Shown: positions 14,907 to 24,415, counted from the first letter of the stretch. The stretch is DNA of 64,000 nt from Erythrobacter sanguineus (GCF_900143235.1 NZ_FRDF01000006.1:124001-188000), one strand, 5' to 3'. The notes: generated from the letters alone by a model not told the origin. Numbers and translations: made by a program.

Positions 14907-16880
14907 TCAGGCAGCCTGCTCGGCAATCTCGTCAGTTCCATTTTCGCTGTCCGTTTCGTCGGATTCGACACCAACTGGCGCGAAACCCTCGGCATCAGAG
15001 AAACGCATGATCGAAGGCACCCAGGCCTGTGCACGTTCCTTGACCTCGGCCTCACCGATGAAGGTGCCCGAGAAGATGCGTTCACTAGCGCTGGCCAGTT
15101 CGGCCTTCTTCGAGGCGGCATAGCGACTGACCAATGCGGGACCCCCAGCGGCGTCGAGCGCTTCGAGTGTCCGGGCCTTGGCCACGCGGTCGAAATAGTT
15201 GACCGCAGTGGGACGCCACCAATGCGCGGTTTCGATTTCGAGCAGCGAGCCGAGCGCCTCGTGCAGTGGCACAGAACGCTCGCCTTCGCAGGCAAGGCTG
15301 GCGACGAGCGTGCGCGAAACGACATGACCAAGCCAGGCCGAACGCGCCTCGTCGGAAAGCGCCCGGAACCTGGCAAACCGCTCAACGTCGGTCTCGCCCG
15401 AGCGCCAGCTTTCGTCGAGCGAGCCAGCGAACTCGGCCAGAGCAGCACTCGCCGGTGCATCCTTGGCCTCGAAACCGGCAACCGGTCCGGACGCGACGGA
15501 GCCGACAAGCGTCGATGCCTTTCTGGCGCGCCAGTCGTGCCCATCGGCATCCGCGAGCGTGAAGACCATGAAGTCGAGCGCCAGTGTCGGATCGTTAGCG
15601 AGATGGATCGCCAGGATATCGCGACGCTGCATTGCAAGCTCGTCGAGCAAGCGCTGGGACAGCGAGCTCCCTTTGGGCTTTGCCCCTACGATTTCCTCGA
15701 CTGCCTCAATAGCGCCTTCACCGGTGATGACCTCGGTCTCGGTATAGAACTGCGGGACCAATGTCGGCTCACCATAGCGCGAGAGGACGAGGAAGGCACC
15801 GGCCTTGGGTTTCAGATCGTCGGCGAGCACGGGCGGCCGATCATTGAGCGCGCGCATCGCGCGGTCGATAACCACAAGTTCCTCCTCGGCATTCGCAACC
15901 TCGTCCTCGTCGCTGTCTTCGTCTTCGAGCACGGCGGCGACGCGGTCGTAGTCGGCTTCGAGTTCACCGAGTTCCTGCGCCTCCTGTTCGGTCATCGGGG
16001 CAGGCTCGTCGGGCAAGCGACTCAGACCTTCGAGAAGGTCATGGCTGACATAATTGCCAAGCGTCGGTCGCACCCAGGCAAGGCCGTGTTCCTGAGCCGT
16101 CCTGGCGGCCGCTTCCTCCATGGCCTTGTGCGCGAGGTCCTCGAGCAGCGCGACATCGATCCAGCTTTCACTTGCATCATCGTCGAAAAGTTCGCGCTCG
16201 ATCCGGCCACCTGCGGCGAGGTAGGCGTCGCGACCGACCAGGACAGCTCGCGGATCGCTGCCGCGCACCGTGGCATCGAGCACCATGCGGCGGATCGTGT
16301 CAGGCGTGATCTGGTACCAGGCGTCCTGTAGCTCAGCGTAGACATGCGCTTGTCGCTCGACGTCGGAAATCGCGCCGTAGGCCTTGGCCATGTCGAGCGT
16401 AATCGTGCCTTCGGCGAGCGCTTCGAAAACGCAAGGCGCGAGGCTTGCGAGGCGCAGACGTCCTTCGACGAAGCGGACGGTGAGACCGAAGCGGCGCGCC
16501 ACGTCTTCAGTCGTGGCTCCCGCGTCGATGATCGCCGCAAAGGCCTGCGCCTCGTCGGCCGGATTCATCGCGAGACGCTGGAAGTTCTCGGCAAGGCTGG
16601 CTTCGCGTACTTCGCTTTCCTCGCCTTCGATGACAAGGCAGGTGACCTCATGGTTTTCGGGCAAGGTGCCCTCTTCGGCCAGCGCCTGCAGCGCGGCGAG
16701 GCGGCGACCGCCGGCCTCGACCTCGAACTTGCCGCGCTTTCCTTTGCGCACGACGAGGTTCTGCAGCAGGCCGCGCGCAGCAATGTCTGCCCGCAGTTGG
16801 AGGTCAGCCAGTACGTCGCTCGACTTGCGAACGTTGCGCGGGCTCTGAACGAGCTTTTTCAAGGGGATCGACTGGATCAT
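14907..16880 (-). CDS. Large ParB/RepB/Spo0J-family protein
   Basis: This 657-residue protein opens with a ParB N-terminal domain: IPLKKLVQSPRNVRK, GLLQNLVVRK, FEVEAGGRRLAALQAL (about residues 57-72), then EASLAENFQRLAMNPADEAQAF, the GERR-like and ENxxR-like boxes. An HTH follows (GATTEDVARRFGLTVRFVEGRLRL). The remaining 400 residues are acidic and unlike chromosomal ParB, which is about 300 residues. No ParA partner is nearby. Long ParB-like proteins of this type are typical of conjugative elements of sphingomonads and may act as transcription regulators or nucleases rather than in segregation. Start: ATG 16880 after TCAGGAG. Confidence 0.88.
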   Translation of the reverse strand: MIQSIPLKKLVQSPRNVRKSSDVLADLQLRADIAARGLLQNLVVRKGKRGKFEVEAGGRRLAALQALAEEGTLPENHEVTCLVIEGEESEVREASLAENFQRLAMNPADEAQAFAAIIDAGATTEDVARRFGLTVRFVEGRLRLASLAPCVFEALAEGTITLDMAKAYGAISDVERQAHVYAELQDAWYQITPDTIRRMVLDATVRGSDPRAVLVGRDAYLAAGGRIERELFDDDASESWIDVALLEDLAHKAMEEAAARTAQEHGLAWVRPTLGNYVSHDLLEGLSRLPDEPAPMTEQEAQELGELEADYDRVAAVLEDEDSDEDEVANAEEELVVIDRAMRALNDRPPVLADDLKPKAGAFLVLSRYGEPTLVPQFYTETEVITGEGAIEAVEEIVGAKPKGSSLSQRLLDELAMQRRDILAIHLANDPTLALDFMVFTLADADGHDWRARKASTLVGSVASGPVAGFEAKDAPASAALAEFAGSLDESWRSGETDVERFARFRALSDEARSAWLGHVVSRTLVASLACEGERSVPLHEALGSLLEIETAHWWRPTAVNYFDRVAKARTLEALDAAGGPALVSRYAASKKAELASASERIFSGTFIGEAEVKERAQAWVPSIMRFSDAEGFAPVGVESDETDSENGTDEIAEQAA

Positions 16881-16985
16881 GGGTGTTCTCCTGATGGAAT
16901 GAAGGCGCAGGTGAGGATCACGAGGCCCACAAGCCCAAACGGCTTCCTCCACTCTCATTCTTGTGATCGGGGTCTGACCGGGGGA

Positions 16986-19900
16986 TCAGGCGGCTAGCGC
17001 AGGGAGGACGGACGAGGCTCTTGACACCGGGACGAACAGACGCGTGCGGTAGCGTATGATCTCGGTGAAGCAGCCCTTGCCTTTGTACCAGTCGAGCCGA
17101 TCAGGCGAGAACCCGGTCAGTTCAAGGCGCTGTTCGCCGCCGACCAGCGAGCGCTTCACGGTGATTGGATCATGGCTTGCGAGGTTCAGCGGCTTGCCGC
17201 TTGCGATGACGAGGTCGCCGATATGCTCAGCCGATGGTCCGGTAACTCCGGACAGGCCAAAGGTGTCGGCGATTGCGGCAAGGTCAATATCGAGCACTTC
17301 GCGGCCGATGATCGACTGGCCATCCTCGGCCACGAGCCGAGTGACCCGAACATGATCGCCGGGCAGCCGCTTCCAGACCGGAAGCAGCAGCCCAGTGGCG
17401 AGATGGACACGCTCGGTCACTGGTGAAGCGGCGGCCTCCTCTTCCTCGTCTCGCCATGCACTCGTGAACGCGGTGACGCCGATTTCTTCCCAGAGGCTCT
17501 CACCGAGTGCCTCAAGGGTCCAGTTCGCGGAATTGAGCGGACGCAGAAGGCGTCGGCGTTCGAACACGGCCCCGTCGTCGGCGATGAGGCGCCGGGCTGG
17601 AACCGACAGCGCGACCTTGCCCGAGCGCGCATTGCGCATCGGGATCACGTGCGGGCTGCCAATTTCGTGCATCCGCACCAGGCGCTGCAACCGCAGAGGC
17701 CGCAGGTGCCTCACCACTTCAAGCGAGACGAGGCGGGTTTCGGCGCCGGTCACAGGATCGGTGCGCAAGAGTTCATCGGCGAGGATATCGAAACTATCGA
17801 CCCTGACGGTTTCAAGGCCCTGGTCGAGCGTTCCCGCTTCGCGCGCGGCTTCGATCCGCGCTTCGACTAGGCCAAGGTATTCGTCGAATATCCCGTTCTG
17901 GAGCGCGATCGGTAGCGCGAGAATGCGGTTGAGCCAGCGCTGGATCGTGGGGAGATTGTCGGTCAGCCCGCCATCGGGACTTTCGAGACGGAGGCCCGTT
18001 CGTTCGACAAAGTTGCCGAAAGTGGTGGCCTCGAGCTTGCCGTCATAGAGCAGCTGGAACCAGCGGCTGAGCGCGTCGCGCGCATAGTCGCTTTCAAGAT
18101 TGTCGGCCGGGTCGAACAGGTTCTGCCCGCCGGTCTGGCGTTGTCCGCGCGTGAGCGCGCCCAATGCGTCGAGCCTTCGCGCAATGGTCGAGATGAACCG
18201 GCGTTCGCCCTTCACGTCGGTCGTTACCGGCCGGAACAGCGGGGCCGAGGCCTGGTTGGTGCGATTGGTGCGGCCGAGCCCCTGGATGGCGTTGTCGGCG
18301 CGCCAGCCCGGCTCGAGCAGGAAATGAACCCGGCGCTGCTGGTTCCTGGCGCCCAAATCAGCATGGTAGGAACGCCCAGTCCCGCCCGCATCCGAGAATA
18401 CCAGGATGCGCTTGGTTCCTTCCATGAAGCTTTGCGCTTCGGCGACATTGGCACTGGGGCTTCGCCGTTCGAGGCGCTGCTGACCGTCGCGTCCCATGAC
18501 CAGCCTGCGGGTTCGACCTGTGACCTCGGCCACAGCCTCGGTTCCAAAGTGTTCGATGATCGCATCGAGCGCGGTAGCGATGGGCGGCAGCGCGCAGAGC
18601 TGTTCGATCAGCGCATCGCGCGCGGCTACGGCGCGCGGGCAGAAAACGGGATTGCCTTCGTCGTCGTTCATCGCTTCGGAACGAAAATTGCTATCCTCGT
18701 CAGTGAAGACCTGCATCAGGCGAACCGGGAAGCTCTTGGCGAGGTAATCGATGACATATTCGCGTGGGGAGAGGTCGATATCGAGCGCTTCTCGCTCCTC
18801 ATCGGATAGGTCAGCGAGGCGACGGTTGAGCATCGCCTCGGCGGTCGAGACCAGCTGCACGACCACCGAATGGTTTTCGCCAAGCGCCGCTTCCATCGCG
18901 GGGATAAGGCTCGGCAGTTTCATCGAGAGCAGGAGCTGGGCAAAGAAGCGCTGCTTGGTGCCTTCGAAGATCGACAGCGCCGCCGCCTTGGCATTCCGGT
19001 TGAGCGTATCGCCGCTGTCCTCGTCGACCACGCGGGTCGCTTCGAGCGCCGCCTCGAGATTGCGGTGAATGATCGCCCAGGCATCAGCATAGGCATCGTA
19101 AATCCGCACCTGCGCTTCGGTCAGATTGTGCTCGAGAATATCGTACTCAACCCCGGCGAACGACAACGCACGGGCGAGATAGAGGCCCTGAGCCTTGAGG
19201 TCGCGGGCGACAAGTTCCATCGCCGCGACGCCGCCGGCGCGGATTTCGGTCATGAACGCCTCGTGGGTCGGAAAGGCGGTCTCGGGTCCCCAGAGACCAA
19301 GCCGTGAGGTGTAACCGAGGTTGGCGATATCCGAGGCGCCAGTGGCAGACGCGTAGAGCACCCGGGCGCGCGGGAGATAGTTCTGCAGTCTGAGGCCCGC
19401 CATCCCTTGTTCGGAGCCCTTGACCTTGCCGCGGGCTGAAGAGCCCCCGAGCGCATTGGCCATGGCGTGGGCTTCGTCGAAAGCGATCACGCCGTCGAAA
19501 TCCTCGCCCGCCCAGGCAAGGATCTGGTCAAGGCGCGTATCTTCGGCGCGTCCCGAGCGTAGCGTCGGATAGGTGACGAAGAGAATGCCTTCGGACATCG
19601 TTACCGGATGGCCGAGTTTCCAGCGCGAGAGCGGCTGGAGATCGAGCGGCAGCCCGCCAAGCGCTTCCCAGTCCCGGCGAGCGTCTTCGAGCAGAGCCTC
19701 ATTCTTGGTGATCCACACATGACGCCGCTCACCCGCGAGCCAGCGATCCATGATCACTGCTGCGATCTGCCTACCCTTGCCCGCTCCGGTCCCGTCGCCG
19801 AGGAAAAAGCCTTGGCGGTAGGCGTGGCCGTCTTCGGCAAGCTCAATCGAGGTGCCTTCCTGGCTGATTTTGAAGCGACCCGGGAGATCACGCGCGAATG

Positions 19901-21233
19901 CCTGCGCAGCGTAGACCAATGTCTCGCATTGCGCTTCGGATAAATGGCCATTGGCCTGCCAACCTGCGGGAAGGCGCCGGCTAACGTCCGGCTGGGGCGC
20001 CGCGACCGAGCCCATGGCGACCGATTCCACAAGCGGCGTGGGGTGAACCGGCGCGCCTTCGAAAGCGATGCGACTTGGCCGGTAAGGTAGGTAGATGCCT
20101 GTCTGTTCAGGCACCGGCGCGGGGTCGGCCAAAACCGAATAGGCAAGGTCGATCGCATTCGCCTTGGCTGCTGCTGTCGCTGCGAAAGGCGCCACCGGAC
20201 GCACCGGCGCGCGATGCGTTGAGGTCTTGCCAACGAGGCGCACTGGCTTGCTGACTGGGAGGCGATGGAGGCTGGCGGAAATTTGCGCACGTGGCGGAAG
20301 CTCGGTAACAAGTTCGCCGAGCGCGATCAGGTCGCATGTATCTCCAGTGACAACTGGCGCGGACGCAGTCGGCACCTTGTCGATCACGACCAGACGAACA
20401 GCGATGCCCGTTCCGGTCCGGCGAAACATCTGCTGCAGCCGAACATCGAGCAACAGCGATGCTTCGTCCTGTGCCTTGGCGAAGGCGGAAGCATCGAAGG
20501 CTTCGGGCATGATGGCGACAATCCTCGCTCCAACGGCGGCAGACCGGATCGTGCTTCGCAGGTGGCGCTGGGCTGTATCGCCGTCCTTGCCGCGCTCCTG
20601 GCTGCGGGCGAATGGCGGGTTCATCAGCACGATCGATGGTGCAGGACCGCGAAGCAAGTCCGCGATCAGTTCCCCGTCATGCGCGGTGATCGTGGTCGAA
20701 GGGAAGATGTGGCCCAGGCCGTCTCGTCTTGCCGGATCGATCTCGTTGAGGACCAATGAGGCGTTCTGGACGCTGCCCCAGAGAGCAAGAGCGCCATTGC
20801 CTGCGGACGGTTCGAGGAGCGTGTCTTGCGCAGCAACTGCTGCGGCCTTCGCCATCAGCCAAGCCAGCATCGGCGGGGTCGAGAACTGTTGGAGCTCGAC
20901 CTGTGCTTCGCTGCGCACGTGCCGCGGCGGCAAAGCTGCTTCGAGCCAGTCGAAACGCGCCTCTGCTTCGTGCACGCTTGTCGCCAGATCGATGCGTGAA
21001 GATTTCCGTAGCCACAGCATTGCGCCGATCTCGGCCGCGTTGTTGTAGTCATCGATGGTCCAGGCGCTTCCCCAGTCCAGGGCGCCGGTGTCTTTGGCGA
21101 ACAGGCCGGAAATGTCGGCACGGGTCAGATGGCGTCCCGAGGCAAGAAGCGCCGCAATCCTGGTGCCGATGGCGAAGGCCAGGGGCTCTGACGGCAACTG
21201 CTCGCTGGCGGGAAACAGGTCTGATTGAAACAT
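16986..21233 (-). CDS. Strawberry-notch-like helicase with N-terminal methyltransferase motifs
   Basis: At 1415 residues this is the largest gene of the element. The N-terminal third has adenine-methyltransferase motifs: EPSAGNGAL (141-149, AdoMet binding) and NPPF (205-208, catalytic). The middle is a superfamily 2 NTPase of the strawberry-notch type with GDGTGAGKGRQ (Walker A), IAFDEAHAM (DEAH box) and, much later, GLGRTNRTNQA (motif VI). The C-terminus is the Sno helicase-C region with further basic segments. Such proteins occur on conjugative elements and phages; a role in protecting or remodelling incoming DNA is likely but unproven. Start: ATG 21233 behind ATCAGGAGGAC. No restriction partner is seen. 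Confidence 0.88.
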   Translation of the reverse strand: MFQSDLFPASEQLPSEPLAFAIGTRIAALLASGRHLTRADISGLFAKDTGALDWGSAWTIDDYNNAAEIGAMLWLRKSSRIDLATSVHEAEARFDWLEAALPPRHVRSEAQVELQQFSTPPMLAWLMAKAAAVAAQDTLLEPSAGNGALALWGSVQNASLVLNEIDPARRDGLGHIFPSTTITAHDGELIADLLRGPAPSIVLMNPPFARSQERGKDGDTAQRHLRSTIRSAAVGARIVAIMPEAFDASAFAKAQDEASLLLDVRLQQMFRRTGTGIAVRLVVIDKVPTASAPVVTGDTCDLIALGELVTELPPRAQISASLHRLPVSKPVRLVGKTSTHRAPVRPVAPFAATAAAKANAIDLAYSVLADPAPVPEQTGIYLPYRPSRIAFEGAPVHPTPLVESVAMGSVAAPQPDVSRRLPAGWQANGHLSEAQCETLVYAAQAFARDLPGRFKISQEGTSIELAEDGHAYRQGFFLGDGTGAGKGRQIAAVIMDRWLAGERRHVWITKNEALLEDARRDWEALGGLPLDLQPLSRWKLGHPVTMSEGILFVTYPTLRSGRAEDTRLDQILAWAGEDFDGVIAFDEAHAMANALGGSSARGKVKGSEQGMAGLRLQNYLPRARVLYASATGASDIANLGYTSRLGLWGPETAFPTHEAFMTEIRAGGVAAMELVARDLKAQGLYLARALSFAGVEYDILEHNLTEAQVRIYDAYADAWAIIHRNLEAALEATRVVDEDSGDTLNRNAKAAALSIFEGTKQRFFAQLLLSMKLPSLIPAMEAALGENHSVVVQLVSTAEAMLNRRLADLSDEEREALDIDLSPREYVIDYLAKSFPVRLMQVFTDEDSNFRSEAMNDDEGNPVFCPRAVAARDALIEQLCALPPIATALDAIIEHFGTEAVAEVTGRTRRLVMGRDGQQRLERRSPSANVAEAQSFMEGTKRILVFSDAGGTGRSYHADLGARNQQRRVHFLLEPGWRADNAIQGLGRTNRTNQASAPLFRPVTTDVKGERRFISTIARRLDALGALTRGQRQTGGQNLFDPADNLESDYARDALSRWFQLLYDGKLEATTFGNFVERTGLRLESPDGGLTDNLPTIQRWLNRILALPIALQNGIFDEYLGLVEARIEAAREAGTLDQGLETVRVDSFDILADELLRTDPVTGAETRLVSLEVVRHLRPLRLQRLVRMHEIGSPHVIPMRNARSGKVALSVPARRLIADDGAVFERRRLLRPLNSANWTLEALGESLWEEIGVTAFTSAWRDEEEEAAASPVTERVHLATGLLLPVWKRLPGDHVRVTRLVAEDGQSIIGREVLDIDLAAIADTFGLSGVTGPSAEHIGDLVIASGKPLNLASHDPITVKRSLVGGEQRLELTGFSPDRLDWYKGKGCFTEIIRYRTRLFVPVSRASSVLPALAA

Positions 21234-21245
21234 GGCAATTTGTCC

Positions 21246-21287
21246 TCCTGATGGGGGCATCGGGACACGCCCTCTGCCGGATCAGGA
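21246..21287 (-). promoter_or_regulatory. Leader hairpin sequestering the Shine-Dalgarno of the helicase gene
   Basis: On the minus strand TCCTGAT (21287-21281) pairs perfectly with ATCAGGA (21252-21246), which is the Shine-Dalgarno box; GGGC and GCCC between them can form an inner stem. The design is the same as at the ArdC and 73-aa genes. Confidence 0.55.
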
Positions 21288-21309
21288 ATTCGAGAAGCCC
21301 TCTCTCCTC

Positions 21310-22224
21310 TTACTGTGCCGCTTTGCGGTGCAGCCATGCTGTGAGTTCGTCGTTCCAGTCTGTGTCGCGTGATGACGGCTTGCGAACCTGGATCGTGCGT
21401 CCATCGCGGGCATAGGCGGCCAGGCAACGTGAGGCAGCCAGCTCGCCGCCAGCATCATGATCGACGAAGAGGTGAAGCTCGGTCACGCTCTCGGGCACGC
21501 TCACGAGACCGAAGCGCTCATTGCCCAGGGTCGCCCAGACGGGAATGCCGGTGAGAGCATAGGCCGACATCGCGCTCTCGATCCCCTCGGCAAGACCGAG
21601 CTTCCCGGAAACCGGAGCAAAGAGACGGACAGCAGCTTCACCGAGAGAGCCAAGCGCGCGCTTTGGCTTGTCGAAGGTGGCCTTGGTTGAAGCCTCGGTG
21701 GACAAAAATGTGCGGTGGATCGCGATCGGCCCCTCGTCGAGGCTGACCGCCGCAATCATAGCGGGAAGAAAGCGGGCCCGTCCTTTCGGCCCGAGCGGCG
21801 CGCGTGGATGAAAGCGAAGAGCTGAAGATGCGGCAAGGATGCCGCGGCTCTCAAGGTAGGCCTTGGCCGGACTGGCACGCAGTGGTGCCGCTTCGCGCCA
21901 GATCCTCAACGCTGCTGCCGAGGGTTTGCGCACTCTGGTTGGCTCGAGCTGCTCCCCAGCCGAAGAACCCGAGAAAAACCTGGCCACCTCGAAACCTTCG
22001 CGGGCCAGAGCGGAAAGCACGCTCTGCTGATCGCAGCCCGCAAAACAATGGAAGAGAATAGCCTTTCGGCCGAGCGTCACACCCAGCGAAGGCGTGCGGT
22101 CTTCGTGTGCGGGGCAACAGGCCATGCCTTTTGTGCCGGACCATTTGCCGCCGCGCAATTCGCAAATCCTGCGAGCGGTTTCCTCGAGCGAATTGCGCCT
22201 CAGAATGGAATTCGAAACGGACAT
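21310..22224 (-). CDS. CHC2 zinc finger and Toprim primase-like protein
   Basis: This 304-residue protein has an N-terminal primase zinc finger: C37-x2-H40 and C60-x3-C64, with HEDRTPSLGV in between as in DnaG/gp4-type CHC2 fingers. A C-terminal Toprim fold has LAEGIESAMSA (catalytic Glu) and LFVDHDAGG (DxD). The central DUF7146-like segment links them. It could prime complementary-strand synthesis after transfer, but it lacks a full DnaG RNA polymerase domain, so it may need a partner. The GGAG site five bases before ATG 22224 sets the start. Downstream on the same strand is the helicase-methyltransferase. Confidence 0.9.
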   Translation of the reverse strand: MSVSNSILRRNSLEETARRICELRGGKWSGTKGMACCPAHEDRTPSLGVTLGRKAILFHCFAGCDQQSVLSALAREGFEVARFFSGSSAGEQLEPTRVRKPSAAALRIWREAAPLRASPAKAYLESRGILAASSALRFHPRAPLGPKGRARFLPAMIAAVSLDEGPIAIHRTFLSTEASTKATFDKPKRALGSLGEAAVRLFAPVSGKLGLAEGIESAMSAYALTGIPVWATLGNERFGLVSVPESVTELHLFVDHDAGGELAASRCLAAYARDGRTIQVRKPSSRDTDWNDELTAWLHRKAAQ

Positions 22225-22364
22225 GCTAGCTCCATCACTGCTCAAATGCCCCTGCCAGTGGTAGCCCTCCACTCTTCGGTCGTTCGTACGTCAAAGCGTT
22301 TTCCTACAGCATTTGTTCTTTTTATGTTCCTCTTTGATTCGCAGCAAGCCGAGAGATAAGCGTC

Positions 22365-22952
22365 ATGAGAAAGTTCTGTTTAGTATGCCTGGCAGGTGCA
22401 CTCGCCGCAGGCGGGGTCAGTGGTGGTAGGGCTCAGGATTTCCAAGTGTTCGACCACGACCTGGGGCGCGAAAAGCCTGGGTTTGCCGATACATCTGATG
22501 TTCGGACAAATGAGGCTTTTGCTCCAGCAACGGCCGTTCCATCACCACTGCAACGATCATTCAAGGAGGCTCTTTACGAACCACTCATTAGGCAAGCTGA
22601 AGCGCGCTATCGGCTTCCCCCTCGTCTGCTTCAGGCGCTCGTCTGGACCGAATCCCGGTTCGATCCAATGGCGATAAGTCCGGCCGGAGCTGCTGGCCTT
22701 GCACAGCTCATGCCCGCCACAGCGCGGGAACTTGGTGTCGCCAATCGGCACGACCCGGCCCAGAATATCGACGGCGGGGCCCGTTACCTCAGAAAGATGC
22801 TCGACCGCTTCGGGGCCATCCATCTGGCACTCGCAGCCTACAATGCTGGACCCGGCGCGGTCGCTCGGGCGGGCGGCATTCCGAAAAATCGTGAAACGCC
22901 CGCATATGTAAGAAGCGTCATCGGTCGCTGGCTGGCATACAGCTCCACATGA
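22365..22952 (+). CDS. VirB1-like lytic transglycosylase
   Basis: The product is 195 residues, with a signal peptide (about 1-23, cleavage after GRAQ region) and a lysozyme-like SLT domain. VWTESRFDPMAISPAGAAGL contains the catalytic Glu, followed by GLAQLMPATARELGV and LALAAYNAGPGAVARAGG. It would cut peptidoglycan in the periplasm to let a mating channel through, and it is the only mating-pore-related gene in the window. It overlaps the downstream 67-aa gene by four bases (ATGA). It might alternatively serve general cell-wall turnover, but its location inside the element favours transfer. Confidence 0.92.
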   Translation: MRKFCLVCLAGALAAGGVSGGRAQDFQVFDHDLGREKPGFADTSDVRTNEAFAPATAVPSPLQRSFKEALYEPLIRQAEARYRLPPRLLQALVWTESRFDPMAISPAGAAGLAQLMPATARELGVANRHDPAQNIDGGARYLRKMLDRFGAIHLALAAYNAGPGAVARAGGIPKNRETPAYVRSVIGRWLAYSST

Positions 22953-23152
22953 ACACGAATCGCAAACGGATAAGCGGCCGTCTGGAGCATGTGCCGCGTG
23001 GCATCGCTTTGGTTACCGACGCGGGGGATCACTGGATCCTAGAGGACTTCGAGCCCTCAAACGACGACATCGGGTTCGAAGTCACCGCCGAGGGTATCGT
23101 GGTTGGCCTCGATCGACTTCAGGTCGAGTGGCTCGGGCAGGTTCCCGCTTAA
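22949..23152 (+). CDS. Small beta-rich protein (67 aa, DUF5818-like)
   Basis: The ATG at 22949 overlaps the stop of the transglycosylase gene, so the two are translationally coupled. The sequence pattern (RISGRLEHVPRGIALVT, DHWILEDFEP, then VTAEGIVVGLDRLQVEWLG) suggests a small OB-like or beta-barrel fold. It resembles the DUF5818 proteins common in sphingomonads, by memory only. There is no signal peptide. Its function is unknown. Confidence 0.75.
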   Translation: MNTNRKRISGRLEHVPRGIALVTDAGDHWILEDFEPSNDDIGFEVTAEGIVVGLDRLQVEWLGQVPA

Positions 23153-23160
23153 TCCGGAAG

Positions 23161-24414
23161 CTAAGCTGCCCGAAGAACAGCGAGGTTGCCCAGGTCGCCG
23201 CGCTGAAGATCCAGAAAATCAGCCCAGTCCTGAAGCATGGAGCGTCGTGGAGCAAGGTACTCGGCGGCATTGTAGGCGCCACGGACCTCATTCTCCTCGC
23301 TGTGTGCTAACTGCATTTCGACCCAGTCTGCATTGTATCGACGCATCCATATCGGCGGCTGACCAACTTCAACCAACTGTTCGTTGGCCCATGTGCTCGC
23401 TAGCCCCCTGAAACCATGCACTGTCTGTCTGCCGTGGTACCCGAGCCGATAAAGACCGTAGATCATGGTGTTCTCTGATATCGGTTGTCTGGGCTTCTGA
23501 CCCGGGAACACGTAGTCACCATCTGCCTTCGACATCATATCTCGGATCAATGCAGCAGCCTGGCTGGACAACGGAACGATGTGTTCGCGCCGCATTTTCA
23601 TTCGATCAGCTGCAATTCGCCATACAGGGTTCTTGCTGTCGAGACCTTCGAACTCGCTCTTGGTCGCAAAACGCAGCTCTTTGGTACGGACCCAGGTTAG
23701 AAGAGCAAATTTCAGCGCGGCCCTTGTGATTTCTGAGCGGCGATCTCCTTCCTCCTGATAGCGATCAATCTTAATCTGGAGCTCTGGAAGTTCGCTCAAC
23801 GGTAACTTCGACATGTGCTGAACGCGCGGACGCGGCTTCAATGCCCCGCGCAAGTGCGCCGTAGGATCCGTATCACACATGCCACTGGCAATAGCGAACT
23901 GGAAAACTTGCCCAATTCCCTGCTTGGCGCGCCGGCTGATGTCGAGTGCGCCTCGTTCTTCAATTTTGCGAATGACTTTCAGAACCTCAGGCGGCGTGAT
24001 CTCGTGCATCATCAGATCGCCCAGCTGAGGCAGGACATCCCGTTCCAGCCGCGACCAGACCCTTTTCGCATGTGCAGGGTCGAGGCTGCATTCCCGGTTT
24101 TGATGCCACATGGCCGCCACTGCCCTGAAGGTCTTCTCGTCCTCGAAGTCACGTCCCGGCTTGTGAACCATAGGGTCTCTACCTTCGACAAGAGTCGCCT
24201 TCGCGAGCTTCTTCAGTTCGCGAGCTGCCGCGATACCAATGTCGGGGTAAGGACCAAACGAGAGAAGTTTCTCTTTGCCCCTGAAGCGATACTTCAGGCG
24301 CCAAAGCTTCGAACCATTTCGCTGAACCAGCAGGTACAATCCCTCCCCGTCCGCCAGCTTGTAGGGTCGATCGGTGGCTTTCGCCTTTTTGATTTGAATC
24401 TCGCTCAGGGCCAT
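23161..24414 (-). CDS. int: Tyrosine integrase (P4 type, DUF4102 N-terminus)
   Basis: This 417-residue site-specific recombinase should integrate and excise the element at the neighbouring tRNA-Met. The N-terminal DUF4102 arm-binding domain is clear (LSEIQIKKAKATDRPYKLAD, GLYLLV, KLWRLKYRFRGKEKLLSFG). The catalytic domain shows WVRTKELRF (first Arg), VHGFRGLAST (H-x-x-R) and the C-terminal GAYNAAEY tyrosine box; the usual ALAHS before it reads QLAHSEENEVRG. Start: ATG 24414, with AAGGAG upstream; the frame is open further 5', but that stretch contains the repeat array. The gene's 5' end faces the tRNA. Confidence 0.95.
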   Translation of the reverse strand: MALSEIQIKKAKATDRPYKLADGEGLYLLVQRNGSKLWRLKYRFRGKEKLLSFGPYPDIGIAAARELKKLAKATLVEGRDPMVHKPGRDFEDEKTFRAVAAMWHQNRECSLDPAHAKRVWSRLERDVLPQLGDLMMHEITPPEVLKVIRKIEERGALDISRRAKQGIGQVFQFAIASGMCDTDPTAHLRGALKPRPRVQHMSKLPLSELPELQIKIDRYQEEGDRRSEITRAALKFALLTWVRTKELRFATKSEFEGLDSKNPVWRIAADRMKMRREHIVPLSSQAAALIRDMMSKADGDYVFPGQKPRQPISENTMIYGLYRLGYHGRQTVHGFRGLASTWANEQLVEVGQPPIWMRRYNADWVEMQLAHSEENEVRGAYNAAEYLAPRRSMLQDWADFLDLQRGDLGNLAVLRAA

Positions 24415-24415
24415 T

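Noticed and set aside
14883..16331. Long rightward frame (482 codons) opposite the ParB-like gene
   Set aside because: Antisense shadow of a high-GC gene; no ribosome site and no domain.
14907..16880. Chromosomal partition gene parB
   Set aside because: It is twice the usual length, has no parA partner and lies within the mobile element.
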